From [Streptosporangium] indianense (GTDB lineage Bacteria; Actinomycetota; Actinomycetes; Streptomycetales; Streptomycetaceae): a stretch of 51,455 nt of DNA. The translations under genes and the position numbers were made by a program. The stretch lies in the NCBI RefSeq assembly GCF_021474405.1, contig NZ_JAKEIO010000046.1:1-51455 (forward strand). The letters are read 5' to 3'. The first letter of the stretch is position 1, and every line of letters begins with the position of its first letter. Below, piece by piece: positions 16,604-27,089 of this stretch. The notes beneath the pieces are model-generated. The model made no database searches. It was not told the origin of the DNA and saw only the letters and a program-made list of their open reading frames with translations.

Positions 16604-17044
16604 GACGTGCACCTCCCCGCGCGCACCACGGCGGCGACCGTGGGCGGCCGTCCGAGGGAGCCGGGCACTGCGCTGGCGATCAACAAGCCTGTGTCCGGTC
16701 AACGACGCCCGGCGAGACGGGGCAGGCCCTGTGGGCCGGGTGTGACGGAAGACCCGCGTACACGCGACATGTGTGACAGAAGAGGGGCGTTTGTGACACA
16801 GCCGGGGCAAAGATGCCCGCGGGACGGGCGGCGGGGTGCCTTGACGCCGCACACGCCGGTGCCCGGCCGTCCGGAGAGGCGGGCGGGGGCGCGGGGCTGA
16901 AGACTACGGAACTGTGAGGGCACCAACGCGGACCCGGGTGCGGCCCTGGATACGGACGCCGGAGAGCGCACAGCGGACGTGACAGACGGACGGTCACAGA
17001 CGGAAAGCGCTGTCATGATCTGGTCCGAATGTCTGGACAAAACA
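16604..17044. other. Intergenic region with TGTGAC direct repeats
   Basis: No gene is supported here. gtgtgacggaag (16740-16751), gtgtgacagaag (16771-16782) and ttgtgacacag (16791-16801) are direct repeats spaced by 31 and 20 bp, close to whole helical turns. gtgacaga recurs at 16979. Nearer the iol genes, aatgt (17028-17032) and acatt (17042-17046) form an inverted repeat overlapping the promoter. Confidence 0.5.
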
Positions 17045-17073
17045 TTGACAGGGCTTCGAGAGGGGGCTAGAAA
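17045..17073 (+). promoter_or_regulatory. Promoter of the inositol operon
   Basis: TTGACA at 17045-17050 is followed after 17 bp by TAGAAA at 17068-17073, a good housekeeping-sigma promoter. The transcript would start near 17080, 26 bp before the iolC ATG. The inverted repeat overlapping the -35 box (17028-17046) is a candidate repressor site for a GntR-type inositol regulator, which is not in the window. Confidence 0.65.
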
Positions 17074-17105
17074 GCCGGGGAGAGCCGAGCATCGAGGGGA
17101 CACCG

Positions 17106-18056
17106 ATGACGTACGACCTGATCACCATGGGGCGGATCGGAGTGGACCTGTATCCACTCCAGACCGGCGTCCCGCTGCCGCAGGTCACGTCCTTCGGTAA
17201 GTTCCTCGGCGGCTCGGCGAGCAACGTCGCGGTCGCGGCGGCCCGTCTGGGACGGCGGACGGCCGTGATCACCCGCACCGGCGACGATCCCTTCGGCACC
17301 TACCTCCACCAGGCCCTGCGGGACTTCGGCGTGGACGACCGCTGGGTCACCCCGGTGCCCGGGCTGCCCACCCCGGTCACCTTCTGCGAGGTCTTCCCGC
17401 CGGACGACTTCCCGCTGTACTTCTACCGCCGGCCCAAGGCCCCCGACCTGGAGATCGACGCCCACGAACTCGACCTCGACGCCCTCCGTGACGCCCGCGT
17501 CTTCTGGGTCACGGGCACGGGTCTGAGCGAGGAGCCCAGCCGCACGGCGACCCTCGCGGCCCTCGCCCATCGCGCCAAGGCCGGCACGACCGTCTTCGAC
17601 CTCGACTGGCGTCCGATGTTCTGGACCGACCCCGACACAGCCCGCCCCTTCTACGCCGAGGCCCTGCGCCACACCACCGTCGCCGTCGGCAACCTCGACG
17701 AGGTGGAGGTCGCCACGGGCGTACGCGAACCGCACGCCGCGGCCCGGGCCCTCCTGGACGCCGGCGTCGCACTCGCCGTCGTCAAGCAGGGCCCCAAGGG
17801 CGTCCTCGCGGTGAACAGCGCCGGTGAGAGCGCCGAGGTCCCGCCGCTGCCGGTGAACGTCCTCAACGGACTCGGCGCCGGAGACGCCTTCGGCGGCTGT
17901 CTCGTCCACGGCCTGCTGGCCGGGTGGGACCTGGAGAGGACCATGCGGCACGCCAACGCTGCCGGCGCCATCGTCGCCTCCCGCCTGGAGTGCTCCTCGG
18001 CGATGCCCACCCCGGACGAGATCGAGGCGGCCGTCACCGCGGGGGCCGTCCAGTGA
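17106..18056 (+). CDS. iolC: 5-dehydro-2-deoxygluconokinase (PfkB family)
   Basis: The 316-aa PfkB-family sugar kinase has the N-terminal GKFLGGSASNVAVAAARLG signature and the C-terminal NGLGAGDAFGGCLVHGLL, where the GAGD Asp is the catalytic base. Within the inositol cluster it should phosphorylate 2-deoxy-5-keto-D-gluconate at C6. It is the first gene of the operon, with a clear promoter upstream. Its stop overlaps the start of the next gene (GTGA). Length fits IolC. The assignment as iolC rather than another PfkB kinase rests on context with iolD and mmsA. Confidence 0.88.
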   Translation: MTYDLITMGRIGVDLYPLQTGVPLPQVTSFGKFLGGSASNVAVAAARLGRRTAVITRTGDDPFGTYLHQALRDFGVDDRWVTPVPGLPTPVTFCEVFPPDDFPLYFYRRPKAPDLEIDAHELDLDALRDARVFWVTGTGLSEEPSRTATLAALAHRAKAGTTVFDLDWRPMFWTDPDTARPFYAEALRHTTVAVGNLDEVEVATGVREPHAAARALLDAGVALAVVKQGPKGVLAVNSAGESAEVPPLPVNVLNGLGAGDAFGGCLVHGLLAGWDLERTMRHANAAGAIVASRLECSSAMPTPDEIEAAVTAGAVQ

Positions 18057-18934
18057 GCGTGAACATCTCCGAACTCGTCCACCTGCGCTGCCACCGCCCG
18101 GAGGCGATCGCCGAGGCCGCCGCCCGCCGCACCCGCCGACCGCTGCTGTACGGCAACGGCCGCCTCATGGTCGTCGCCGCCGACCACCCGGCCCGTGGCG
18201 CCCTCGGGGTCGGCGGCCGCAGCATGGCCATGGCCAACCGTGCCGACCTCCTCGAACGCCTCTGCCTGGCCCTGTCCCGCCCGGGCGTCGACGGCGTCCT
18301 CGCCACCGCGGACATCCTCGACGACCTGCTCCTGCTCGGCGCGCTGGACGACAAGGTCGTCCTCGGCTCGATGAACCGCGGTGGGCTGCAGGGCGCCAGC
18401 TTCGAACTCGACGACCGCTTCACCGGCCACCGCCCCGAGGACATCGAGCGTCTCCGCTTCGACGCCGGCAAACTGCTCCTGCGCATCGACTACGACGACC
18501 CGGGCTCCCTCACCACGATGGAGTCCACCGCCCGCGCGATCGACGACATGGCCGCCCGGAAGCTCCCCGTCTTCGTCGAGCCGTTCCTCAGCCGCCGCAC
18601 CCTCGAGGGCAAGGTCGGCAACGACCTCTCCGCCGAGGCCGTCACCAAGTCGATCGCCATCGCCTCGGGTCTGGGCGGCACCTCCGCCTACACCTGGCTG
18701 AAGGTGCCGGTCACCGAGAACCCCGACGACATGGCCGAGGTCATGGCGGCCTCCACCCTGCCCGCCGTGCTGCTCGGCGGGGAGGTCGGGGACGACCAGG
18801 ACGGGGCGTACGAGAAGTGGCGCGGCGCCCTGCAACTGCCCACCGTGCGCGGGCTGGTGGTCGGCCGTTCGCTGCTGTATCCGGCGGACGGCGATGTGGC
18901 CGCCGCCGTGGACACCGCCGTCGGACTGCTGTGA
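18053..18934 (+). CDS. Class I aldolase-like (beta/alpha)8 barrel protein of the inositol cluster
   Basis: The 293-aa protein begins VSVNISELVHLRCHRPEAIA. It has RLMVVAADHPARGALGVGG early, KLLLRIDYDDPGS in the middle and FVEPFLSRRT later, a pattern of deoxyribose-phosphate or class I fructose-bisphosphate aldolase-like barrels found in actinobacterial iol operons (Cgl0158-type). The GTG start overlaps the iolC stop by 4 bp, so it is translationally coupled. A reasonable role is cleavage of the phosphorylated IolC product into DHAP and malonic semialdehyde, the step done by IolJ in Bacillus. That is inference from position and fold. Confidence 0.75.
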   Translation: MSVNISELVHLRCHRPEAIAEAAARRTRRPLLYGNGRLMVVAADHPARGALGVGGRSMAMANRADLLERLCLALSRPGVDGVLATADILDDLLLLGALDDKVVLGSMNRGGLQGASFELDDRFTGHRPEDIERLRFDAGKLLLRIDYDDPGSLTTMESTARAIDDMAARKLPVFVEPFLSRRTLEGKVGNDLSAEAVTKSIAIASGLGGTSAYTWLKVPVTENPDDMAEVMAASTLPAVLLGGEVGDDQDGAYEKWRGALQLPTVRGLVVGRSLLYPADGDVAAAVDTAVGLL

Positions 18935-18944
18935 GGGCCGCCGC

Positions 18945-19331
18945 ATGACCACTCACGCCTCCGCCACGGCCGACCGCACCGAAGCCCGAGGGTTCCCTCT
19001 CCCGGGTGGCGGCGCGGAGGCCCGGCAGATCTCCCTTCCGGGCGGCCCGCAGGTCCCGCAGGCCCTTCCTCCGGGCGGCGCGGAAGTCCGGCCGTTCCCT
19101 CTCCCGGGCAGGTCCCGGGCCCAGATCGCCTCCGGCGCGGGACGCCGCTTTGCTTTGGCAGGAGCGAAGTGCGAGCGACAACTCCCCGCCCGCTACGGCC
19201 CCGCGCCGGAGGTCTCCCGCACAAGGCGCACCTCGGAGGTGCACCGCACAAGGCGCACGCCGCTCAGCCGTGTGAACGTTCGCGGTGACCGTCGCGTATC
19301 CGTGACCACCCAGAGGGAGGGACACCGATGA
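18945..19331 (+). CDS. Repeat-containing ORF where iolB might be expected
   Basis: This 128-codon frame starts 10 bp after the aldolase-like gene, with GAGGG upstream, and ends in an ATGA overlap with iolD, so it is spaced like a real operon gene. The product looks like no IolB. After MTTHASATADRTEARG come about four degenerate 11-residue units (FPLPGGGAEAR, ISLPGGPQVPQ, ALPPGGAEVRP, FPLPGRSRAQI), then an Arg-rich tail. The second half has weaker codon bias and a 15-bp direct repeat (19217-19231 and 19244-19258). It may be the scar of a deleted or replaced iolB, or an untranslated spacer. Confidence 0.35.
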   Translation: MTTHASATADRTEARGFPLPGGGAEARQISLPGGPQVPQALPPGGAEVRPFPLPGRSRAQIASGAGRRFALAGAKCERQLPARYGPAPEVSRTRRTSEVHRTRRTPLSRVNVRGDRRVSVTTQREGHR

Positions 19332-21211
19332 CCTCGACGACGCGACTGACGGTCGCACAGGCGCTCGTGCGCTTCCTTTCGGCCCAGTACACCGAACGCG
19401 ACGGCGTCCGACAGCGGCTCATCGGCGCCACCTGGGGCATCTTCGGCCACGGCAACGTCGCCGGCATCGGCCAGGCGCTCCTGGAGCACGCCGAGGAGAT
19501 GCCCTACCACCAGGGCCGCAACGAGCAGGCCATGGTGCACGCGGCGGTCGGCTACGCCCGCCAGTGCGGCCGCCTGTCCACCCACGCGGTGACGACGTCC
19601 ATCGGCCCGGGCGCCACCAACCTCGTCACCGGGGCGGCCCTCGCCACCGTCAACCACCTCCCGGTGCTGCTCCTGCCCGGCGACGTCTTCGCGACCCGCC
19701 CCGCCGACCCGGTCCTGCAGCAGCTCGAAGTGCCGTACGCGGGCGACGTGTCGGTCAACGACTGCCTGCGCCCGGTGTCGAAGTACTTCGACCGGATCAC
19801 CCGGCCCGAGGCCCTGATCCCCTCGGCGCTGAACGCGATGCGCGTCCTCACCGACCCCGTCGGGACCGGCGCCGTCACCCTCGCCCTGCCCCAGGACGTG
19901 CAGGCCGAGGCGTACGACTGGCCCGAGGAGTTCTTCGCCGAGCGCGTCTGGACCGTACGGCGGCCCGGCGCCGACCCGGCCGAACTCGCCGAGGCGGTGC
20001 GGACGATCCGGGCGGCCCGGCGGCCCCTGGTCATCGCGGGCGGCGGCGTCCACCACAGCCGCGCCGAGGAGGCCCTCGACGAGTTCGCCCGGTCCACCGG
20101 CATCCCGGTCGCCTCCACCCAGGCCGGCAAGGGCTCCCTGCGCCACGACCACCCCCAGGACGTCGGCGGCGTCGGCCACACCGGCACCGCCACCGCGAAC
20201 GAACTCGCCCGCACCGCCGACCTGGTGATCGGCGTCGGCACCCGCTACACCGACTTCACCACCGCCTCCGGCACGCTGTTCGGCAACCCCGGCGTGCGCT
20301 TCCTCAACCTCAACATCGCGCCCTTCGACGGTCACAAGCTGGCCGGTCAGCCGCTGGTCGCGGACGCCCGCAGCGGTCTGCAGGAGCTCACCGACGCCCT
20401 CCGGGTGCACGCGCACCGGGTCGCCGGCCCGTACGCCACCGAGTACACCGAGGACAAGGAGCGCTGGGAGCAGCGCGTCGACGCCTGCTACGAGGTGGAC
20501 GAACCCGACACCCGCCCGACCCAGCCCCAGATCCTCGGCGCCCTGGACGAGATCGCCGACGCGTCGGACATCCTGATCAACGCCGCCGGCTCCCTCCCCG
20601 GCGACCTGCACAAACTGTGGCGGACCCGGTCGCGCGACCAGTACCACCTGGAGTACGGCTACTCCTGCATGGGCTACGAGATACCGGCCGCCATCGGCGT
20701 GAAGATGGCCGCCCCGGACCGGCCCGTATGGGCGCTGGTCGGCGACGGCACGTACCTGATGATGCCCACGGAGCTGGTGACGGCCGTGCAGGAGGGCATC
20801 GCGATCAAGGTCTTGATCATCCAGAACCACGGCTACGCCTCGATCGGCGGTCTGTCCGAGTCGGTGGGGGGTGAGCGGTTCGGCACCGCCTACCGCTTCC
20901 CGGCCGAGGACGGCTCGTACACCGGGGCGCCGCTGCCCGTCGACCTCGCCGCCAACGCGGCCAGCCTCGGCATGCGCGTCCTGCGCGCGAAGACCGTCCG
21001 GGACCTGCGGGAGGCCCTCGCCGAGGCCCGGGCGGCCGACACTCCCACATGTGTCTACGTCGAGACCCAAACGGCAGACACAGTGTCGGGCGCGCCTCCC
21101 GCGCAGGCCTGGTGGGATGTACCCGTGGCCGAGACCGCGACACGGCCGTCCGCGGTCAAGGCACGTGAGCTGTACGAACGGCACGTCTCCACCCGACGCC
21201 GCCATCTGTGA
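19328..21211 (+). CDS. iolD: 3D-(3,5/4)-trihydroxycyclohexane-1,2-dione acylhydrolase
   Basis: The 627-aa thiamine-diphosphate enzyme opens the inositol ring, turning the diketone intermediate into 5-deoxy-glucuronate. Signatures are WGIFGHGNVAGIGQAL and YHQGRNEQAMVHAAVGYAR, the latter holding the cofactor-activating Glu. SIGPGATNLVTGAA follows, and the cofactor-binding motif is VGDGTYLMMPTELVTAVQEG with the downstream IIQNHGYASIGGL. Length is normal for IolD. GAGGGAGGG lies just before the ATG. The gene overlaps the preceding frame by 4 bp and its stop lies 14 bp before mmsA. Confidence 0.93.
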   Translation: MTSTTRLTVAQALVRFLSAQYTERDGVRQRLIGATWGIFGHGNVAGIGQALLEHAEEMPYHQGRNEQAMVHAAVGYARQCGRLSTHAVTTSIGPGATNLVTGAALATVNHLPVLLLPGDVFATRPADPVLQQLEVPYAGDVSVNDCLRPVSKYFDRITRPEALIPSALNAMRVLTDPVGTGAVTLALPQDVQAEAYDWPEEFFAERVWTVRRPGADPAELAEAVRTIRAARRPLVIAGGGVHHSRAEEALDEFARSTGIPVASTQAGKGSLRHDHPQDVGGVGHTGTATANELARTADLVIGVGTRYTDFTTASGTLFGNPGVRFLNLNIAPFDGHKLAGQPLVADARSGLQELTDALRVHAHRVAGPYATEYTEDKERWEQRVDACYEVDEPDTRPTQPQILGALDEIADASDILINAAGSLPGDLHKLWRTRSRDQYHLEYGYSCMGYEIPAAIGVKMAAPDRPVWALVGDGTYLMMPTELVTAVQEGIAIKVLIIQNHGYASIGGLSESVGGERFGTAYRFPAEDGSYTGAPLPVDLAANAASLGMRVLRAKTVRDLREALAEARAADTPTCVYVETQTADTVSGAPPAQAWWDVPVAETATRPSAVKARELYERHVSTRRRHL

Positions 21212-21225
21212 AGGAGTTCCCGGCC

Positions 21226-22728
<1,503 letters not shown>

Positions 22729-22734
22729 ACTCCC

Positions 22735-22766
22735 GTCAAGCAGTCAGGCAGTCAAGCAGTCAGGCG
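22735..22766. repeat. Four tandem 8-bp units after mmsA
   Basis: gtcaagca, gtcaggca, gtcaagca and gtcaggcg lie head to tail in the 107-bp convergent gap between mmsA and the protease gene. The alternation of two unit variants suggests a 16-bp duplication. Confidence 0.85.
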
Positions 22767-22835
22767 CGAAGGCCACACCGGACCCGGCCCGTACTCACGG
22801 ACCGCCTTCGACACCTGATCTCTGGAATCGATCAG

Positions 22836-24044
22836 CTACGGCACGAGTCTGAGAAGCCTGTTGGGCGAACCGGGCCCGACGTTGTTGAGGACTCCGGGTG
22901 TGGCCCCGTTCACCAGGGCGCTGTGCACGGTCGCCGGACCGGCGCTGGGGTGCGAGGTGAGGTAGACGGCCGCGGCTCCCGCGACATGGGGGGTCGCCAT
23001 GGATGTGCCGGAGAGCGTGGCCGTCGCCGTGTCGCTGGTGTTCCAGCCGGCTGTGATCAGGGAGCCGGGCGCGAACATGTCGAGCCGGGCACCGTAGTTC
23101 GAGAAACTGGCTCTGCTGTCCGTCAAGGTGCTGGCCCCCACCGTGAGGGCAGCACCCACCCGGGCGGGTGAGAAGGAGGTGGCGTCCGTGTTCGAGTTGC
23201 CGGCGGCCACCGCGTAGGTCACACCGGAGGCGATGGAGTTCCTCACCGCGGTGTCCAGCGACGTGCTGACGCCTGCGCCCAGCGACATGTTGGCGACGGC
23301 GGGCCGGACGCGACGCACCGTGACCCAGTCGACGCCCGCGATGACACCGGAGAGGGTGCCGGCCCCGTTGTTGTCCAGCACGCGCACCGACACGATCTTG
23401 GACTGCTTCGCCACGCCGTAGGTCTTGCCGGCGACCGTGGTGGCGACGTGTGTTCCGTGCCCGTTGCCGTCAGAGGCGGTGGTGTCACGGTCGACGAAGT
23501 CGTAGCCGTATCTGGCGCGTCCTGCGAACTCGGTGTGAGTGATGCGCACTCCCGTGTCGATCACGTACACGGTCGCGGACTTGCCCGCCGTGTCCGGGTA
23601 GGAGTACGTCAGGTCACGCGGGAGCCGGGGCTGGTCGATGCGGTCCAGGCCCCACGGGGGGTTGTACTGGGTGGCCTCGAGGTGGACCATCCGGTCCTGC
23701 TCGACGAACTCGACGGCCGGATCCTCCGCCAAACTCCTCGCTCCGGAGGCGCTGATACGGGCCGCGAAGCCGTTGAGTACGGCGTCGTAGGTCCAGTCCA
23801 CGGTGGCGCCGTACTTGGCTGCCAGATCTTCGCCTTTCGTGGAGTTCGCCCTGAACCCGGCGGACTCTTTCAGTACGACGATGTAGCTGTTCTCGACCGC
23901 GTTGGCGGAGCCCTCTTGCAGAATCCTTCCTGCAGAGGGGGTGGCTCCGGCGGGCAGAGCGGTACCGCTCCCGATGGCGGCCGCCGCGGCCACAGCGGAG
24001 ATCGCTGCGACGATCCGCCGTCGGGCGGTGAAGATTTCGCGCAT
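22836..24044 (-). CDS. Secreted subtilisin-like serine protease (S8)
   Basis: This 402-aa preproenzyme has a signal peptide (basic MREIFTARRR, hydrophobic core, cleavage near ALPAGA). An inhibitor I9 propeptide follows (SYIVVLKESAGFRANS to AVEFVEQDRMV), then a proteinase K-like catalytic domain. Active residues are Asp163 in YVIDTGVRITHTEF, His196 in GNGHGTHVATT, Asn283 in AVAAGNSNTD and Ser348 in LSGTSMATPHVAG. It is autoprocessed outside the cell and degrades proteins. No C-terminal domain is present. The gene is convergent with mmsA and its promoter faces the hydrolase-ABC genes. Confidence 0.93.
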   Translation of the reverse strand: MREIFTARRRIVAAISAVAAAAAIGSGTALPAGATPSAGRILQEGSANAVENSYIVVLKESAGFRANSTKGEDLAAKYGATVDWTYDAVLNGFAARISASGARSLAEDPAVEFVEQDRMVHLEATQYNPPWGLDRIDQPRLPRDLTYSYPDTAGKSATVYVIDTGVRITHTEFAGRARYGYDFVDRDTTASDGNGHGTHVATTVAGKTYGVAKQSKIVSVRVLDNNGAGTLSGVIAGVDWVTVRRVRPAVANMSLGAGVSTSLDTAVRNSIASGVTYAVAAGNSNTDATSFSPARVGAALTVGASTLTDSRASFSNYGARLDMFAPGSLITAGWNTSDTATATLSGTSMATPHVAGAAAVYLTSHPSAGPATVHSALVNGATPGVLNNVGPGSPNRLLRLVP

Positions 24045-24425
24045 CCTGAAGGGCCTTCCTGACGTGTTGGGTGACGCTATGTCGAGGATGACCTGGCCGT
24101 TGGTCAGTACAATGCGGTATTAGTCCAGTTGATCCCTATTGGCCCCTAAGGGCTTACAGATCACCAACAGGTCCTCCTGGCCTTGTCGGTTGCGCACGCG
24201 GCATCGGACGCCTACCCGGCCCGACGGGACGTGAGCGTGACGGTCGGCTCTCCGGGGGGTCGCAGCGGGCGGAGCGGAGCCCCCACTCCGCCTGACAGCC
24301 GCTCAAGAAGGCGGCCTCCTACCACGCCTGCAGTACGCGCACAGAAGCCGTACTCCTTGGGGAGGGGGCGGGGTTCGCTCTCCGGTCGACAACTTGCCGA
24401 CGGATCGAGCCCTTACCGTTGACGC
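24045..24425. other. Divergent intergenic region, no gene seen
   Basis: This 380-bp space separates the protease (minus) from the hydrolase-ABC fusion (plus). A patch at 24095-24170 is clearly AT-richer than its surroundings (tacaatgcggtattagtcca) and likely holds the protease promoter, but no clean -35/-10 pair is assigned. 24250-24320 is strongly GC-rich with short repeats of gcggagcg type. Confidence 0.4.
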
Positions 24426-27089
24426 ATGAATCCTCGACTGCCCGGACTGCGGGGACTGTGGTCACGGCGACGGCGACGGTTCATCGCTGCCGCGTCCGCC
24501 ACCGTCCTGCTCGCCGGTGCGGGTACATGGACGGTGACGTCGGCCGTCGCCTCCGACGACCCGCCCCCGGTGCACCGCGCCGACCGGCTCATGACCGTGG
24601 GCGACGGGGTACGCATCGACACCTCGTACTTCACCGCGGGTTCGGGTGGCCGCCGCCCCGCCGTCCTGCTCGGGCACGGCTTCGGCGGCAGCAAGGACGA
24701 CGTGCGGCAGCAGGCGGAGGACCTCAGCCGCGACGGGTACGCGGTGATGACCTGGTCGGCGCGCGGCTTCGGACGGTCCACGGGGAAGATCGGGCTGAAC
24801 GACCCCGAGGGCGAGGTGGCCGACGTCTCGAAGCTCATCGACTGGCTGGCCGAGCAGCCCCAGGTCGAGCTCGACAGGCCCGGCGACCCGCGCGTGGGCA
24901 TGGCGGGAGCCTCCTACGGCGGCGCCGTCGCGCTGCTGGCGGCGGGCCACGACGACCGGGTGGACGCCATCGCCCCGTCGATCACGTACTGGAACCTCGC
25001 GGACGCGCTGTTCCCGAACGGCGTGTTCAAGAAGCTGTGGGCCGGCGTCTTCGTCAACACCGGTGGCGGCTGCCGGAGGCTCGAGCCCGTGCTGTGCCGG
25101 ATGTACGAACGCGTCGCCGCATCAGGGAAGCCGGACACCGAGGCGCGCGAACTGCTGGAGCAACGCTCACCCACCGCCGTCGGTGACCGCATCAAGGTGC
25201 CCACCCTCCTCGTGCAGGGCCGGACCGACTCCCTCTTCCCGCTGAACCAGGCCGATGCGGCGGCGAAGACGATCCGCGAGGGCGGTGCCCCCGTCGACGT
25301 CGACTGGATCGCCGGCGGTCACGACGGCGGCGACACTGAGACCAGCCGCGTCCGGGCCCGGGTACAGACGTGGTTCGACCGCTACCTCAAGGACGAGAAG
25401 GGCGCCGGCACGGGCCCCGCCTTCCGGGTCACGCGCACCGTCGGCACCGGCACCGGCACCGGCAGTCCCAGGCTGACCGGAGTGGCCGAGGACACCTACC
25501 CCGGCCTCACGAGCGGCCGGCACTCCGTCACCCTCACCGGGCGCGAGCAGCGCTTCGACAACCCGGCCGGTGCCAGCCCGCCCGGCGTCTCCTCCCTGCC
25601 CGGCCTCGGCAGCGCGGGCGGCCTGTCCCAGCTGTCCTCGCTCGGCATCGGGGCGACCCTCGACTTCCCGGGCCAGTTCGCCGCATTCGAGTCGGCGCCG
25701 TTCCGCAAGAACGCGCAGATCACCGGCTCGCCGACCGTGACGGTGCGCGTGACCTCGACCAGCGACGACGCCGTGCTCTTCGCGAAGCTGTACGACATCG
25801 GCCGCGACGGCACCCGGCCGGTACTGCCCTCGCAACTCGTCACGCCCCTCAGAGTGGAGGGCGCGAAGGCAGGCAAGGACGTGAGCGTCACCCTCCCGGC
25901 CGTCGACCACGAGGTGGCCGAAGGTCACCGGCTCCGCCTGGTCCTCGCCTCGACCGACCTCGCCTACGCCTCACCGACGACTCCGGCGACGTACACCGTC
26001 TCCCTCAAGAGCGAGCTCGAGGTGCCGATGCCCCTCGGCCGGACCGGCGGTGCGGGCCCGCTGCCCGCCTGGGTGTGGTGGATGCCGCCGGCCGGTGCGG
26101 TCGTCGCACTGGCGCTGCTGCTGAGCGGACGGCGCCGCACGGTAGCGCCCGCCCCCGACCCCGCGCTGGCCGAAGTGCCGCTGCAGATCACGGACCTGTC
26201 CAAGCGATACGCCGGGTCGACGGACCGTTACGCGGTCAAGGACCTGTCCTTCCGCGTGGAGAAGGGCCAGGTACTGGGTCTCCTCGGCCCCAACGGTGCG
26301 GGCAAGACAACGACCCTGCGCATGCTGATGGGCCTCATCAAGCCCGACGGCGGCGAGATCCGCGTCTTCGGCCACGCGATCCGGCCGGGCACCCCCGTGC
26401 TGTCGCGGGTCGGCGCCTTCGTCGAGGGCGCGGGCTTCCTGCCGCATCTCTCCGGCCGCGAGAACCTCGAACTGTACTGGCGCGCCACCGGCCGCCCGCC
26501 CGAGGACGCGCACCTGGACGGAGCGCTGCAGATCGCGGGCCTCGGCGATGCCCTCGCCCGCCCGGTCCGCACGTACTCCCAGGGGATGCGCCAGCGCCTC
26601 GCCATCGCCCAGGCCATGCTGGGCCTGCCGGACCTGCTCATTCTCGACGAGCCCACCAACGGCCTGGACCCCCCTCAGATCCGCGAGATGCGCGAGGTCA
26701 TGATGCGGTACGCGGCGGCCGGCCGCACGGTCATCGTCTCCAGCCATCTGCTGGCCGAGGTCGAACAGACCTGCACCCACCTGGTGGTGATGGACCACGG
26801 GCGGCTCGTCCAGGCGGGCCCGGTGACGGAGATCGTCGGCTCGGGGGACACGCTGCTGGTGGGCACCGCCGGCCCCCTGGACGTGCCCCTAGTCGAGAAG
26901 GTCGGGGCACTGCCGGGCGTGGCCTCGGCCGTGCGCACCGACGAAGGACTCCTCGTCCGCCTCGACGCCGGCGGAACCCCGGCACGCCTGGTCGCCGGCC
27001 TGGTACAGCTGCAGGTCGCCGTGGAGTCCGTAGGCCCCCACCGGCGCCTCGAGGACGCCTTCCTCACTCTGATCGGAGCTGAAGCATGA
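24426..27089 (+). CDS. Fusion of extracytoplasmic alpha/beta hydrolase and ABC transporter ATPase
   Basis: The 887-aa chain starts with a basic end and a membrane segment (about 19-37). An alpha/beta hydrolase related to X-Pro dipeptidyl-peptidases follows: LLGHGFGGSKDD, nucleophile Ser163 in GMAGASYGGAVALL, and an acid/His region near WIAGGHDGGD. A CocE/PepX C-terminal beta domain runs about 340-540. A second helix (about 548-567, AWVWWMPPAGAVVALALLL) precedes a complete ABC ATPase with GPNGAGKTTTL (about 621), YSQGMRQRLAIAQAM and LLILDEPTNGLDPP. This topology puts the hydrolase outside and the ATPase inside. The next gene, a permease, overlaps by 4 bp (ATGA), so export may be coupled to trimming of a peptide or ester. 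Confidence 0.88.
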   Translation: MNPRLPGLRGLWSRRRRRFIAAASATVLLAGAGTWTVTSAVASDDPPPVHRADRLMTVGDGVRIDTSYFTAGSGGRRPAVLLGHGFGGSKDDVRQQAEDLSRDGYAVMTWSARGFGRSTGKIGLNDPEGEVADVSKLIDWLAEQPQVELDRPGDPRVGMAGASYGGAVALLAAGHDDRVDAIAPSITYWNLADALFPNGVFKKLWAGVFVNTGGGCRRLEPVLCRMYERVAASGKPDTEARELLEQRSPTAVGDRIKVPTLLVQGRTDSLFPLNQADAAAKTIREGGAPVDVDWIAGGHDGGDTETSRVRARVQTWFDRYLKDEKGAGTGPAFRVTRTVGTGTGTGSPRLTGVAEDTYPGLTSGRHSVTLTGREQRFDNPAGASPPGVSSLPGLGSAGGLSQLSSLGIGATLDFPGQFAAFESAPFRKNAQITGSPTVTVRVTSTSDDAVLFAKLYDIGRDGTRPVLPSQLVTPLRVEGAKAGKDVSVTLPAVDHEVAEGHRLRLVLASTDLAYASPTTPATYTVSLKSELEVPMPLGRTGGAGPLPAWVWWMPPAGAVVALALLLSGRRRTVAPAPDPALAEVPLQITDLSKRYAGSTDRYAVKDLSFRVEKGQVLGLLGPNGAGKTTTLRMLMGLIKPDGGEIRVFGHAIRPGTPVLSRVGAFVEGAGFLPHLSGRENLELYWRATGRPPEDAHLDGALQIAGLGDALARPVRTYSQGMRQRLAIAQAMLGLPDLLILDEPTNGLDPPQIREMREVMMRYAAAGRTVIVSSHLLAEVEQTCTHLVVMDHGRLVQAGPVTEIVGSGDTLLVGTAGPLDVPLVEKVGALPGVASAVRTDEGLLVRLDAGGTPARLVAGLVQLQVAVESVGPHRRLEDAFLTLIGAEA

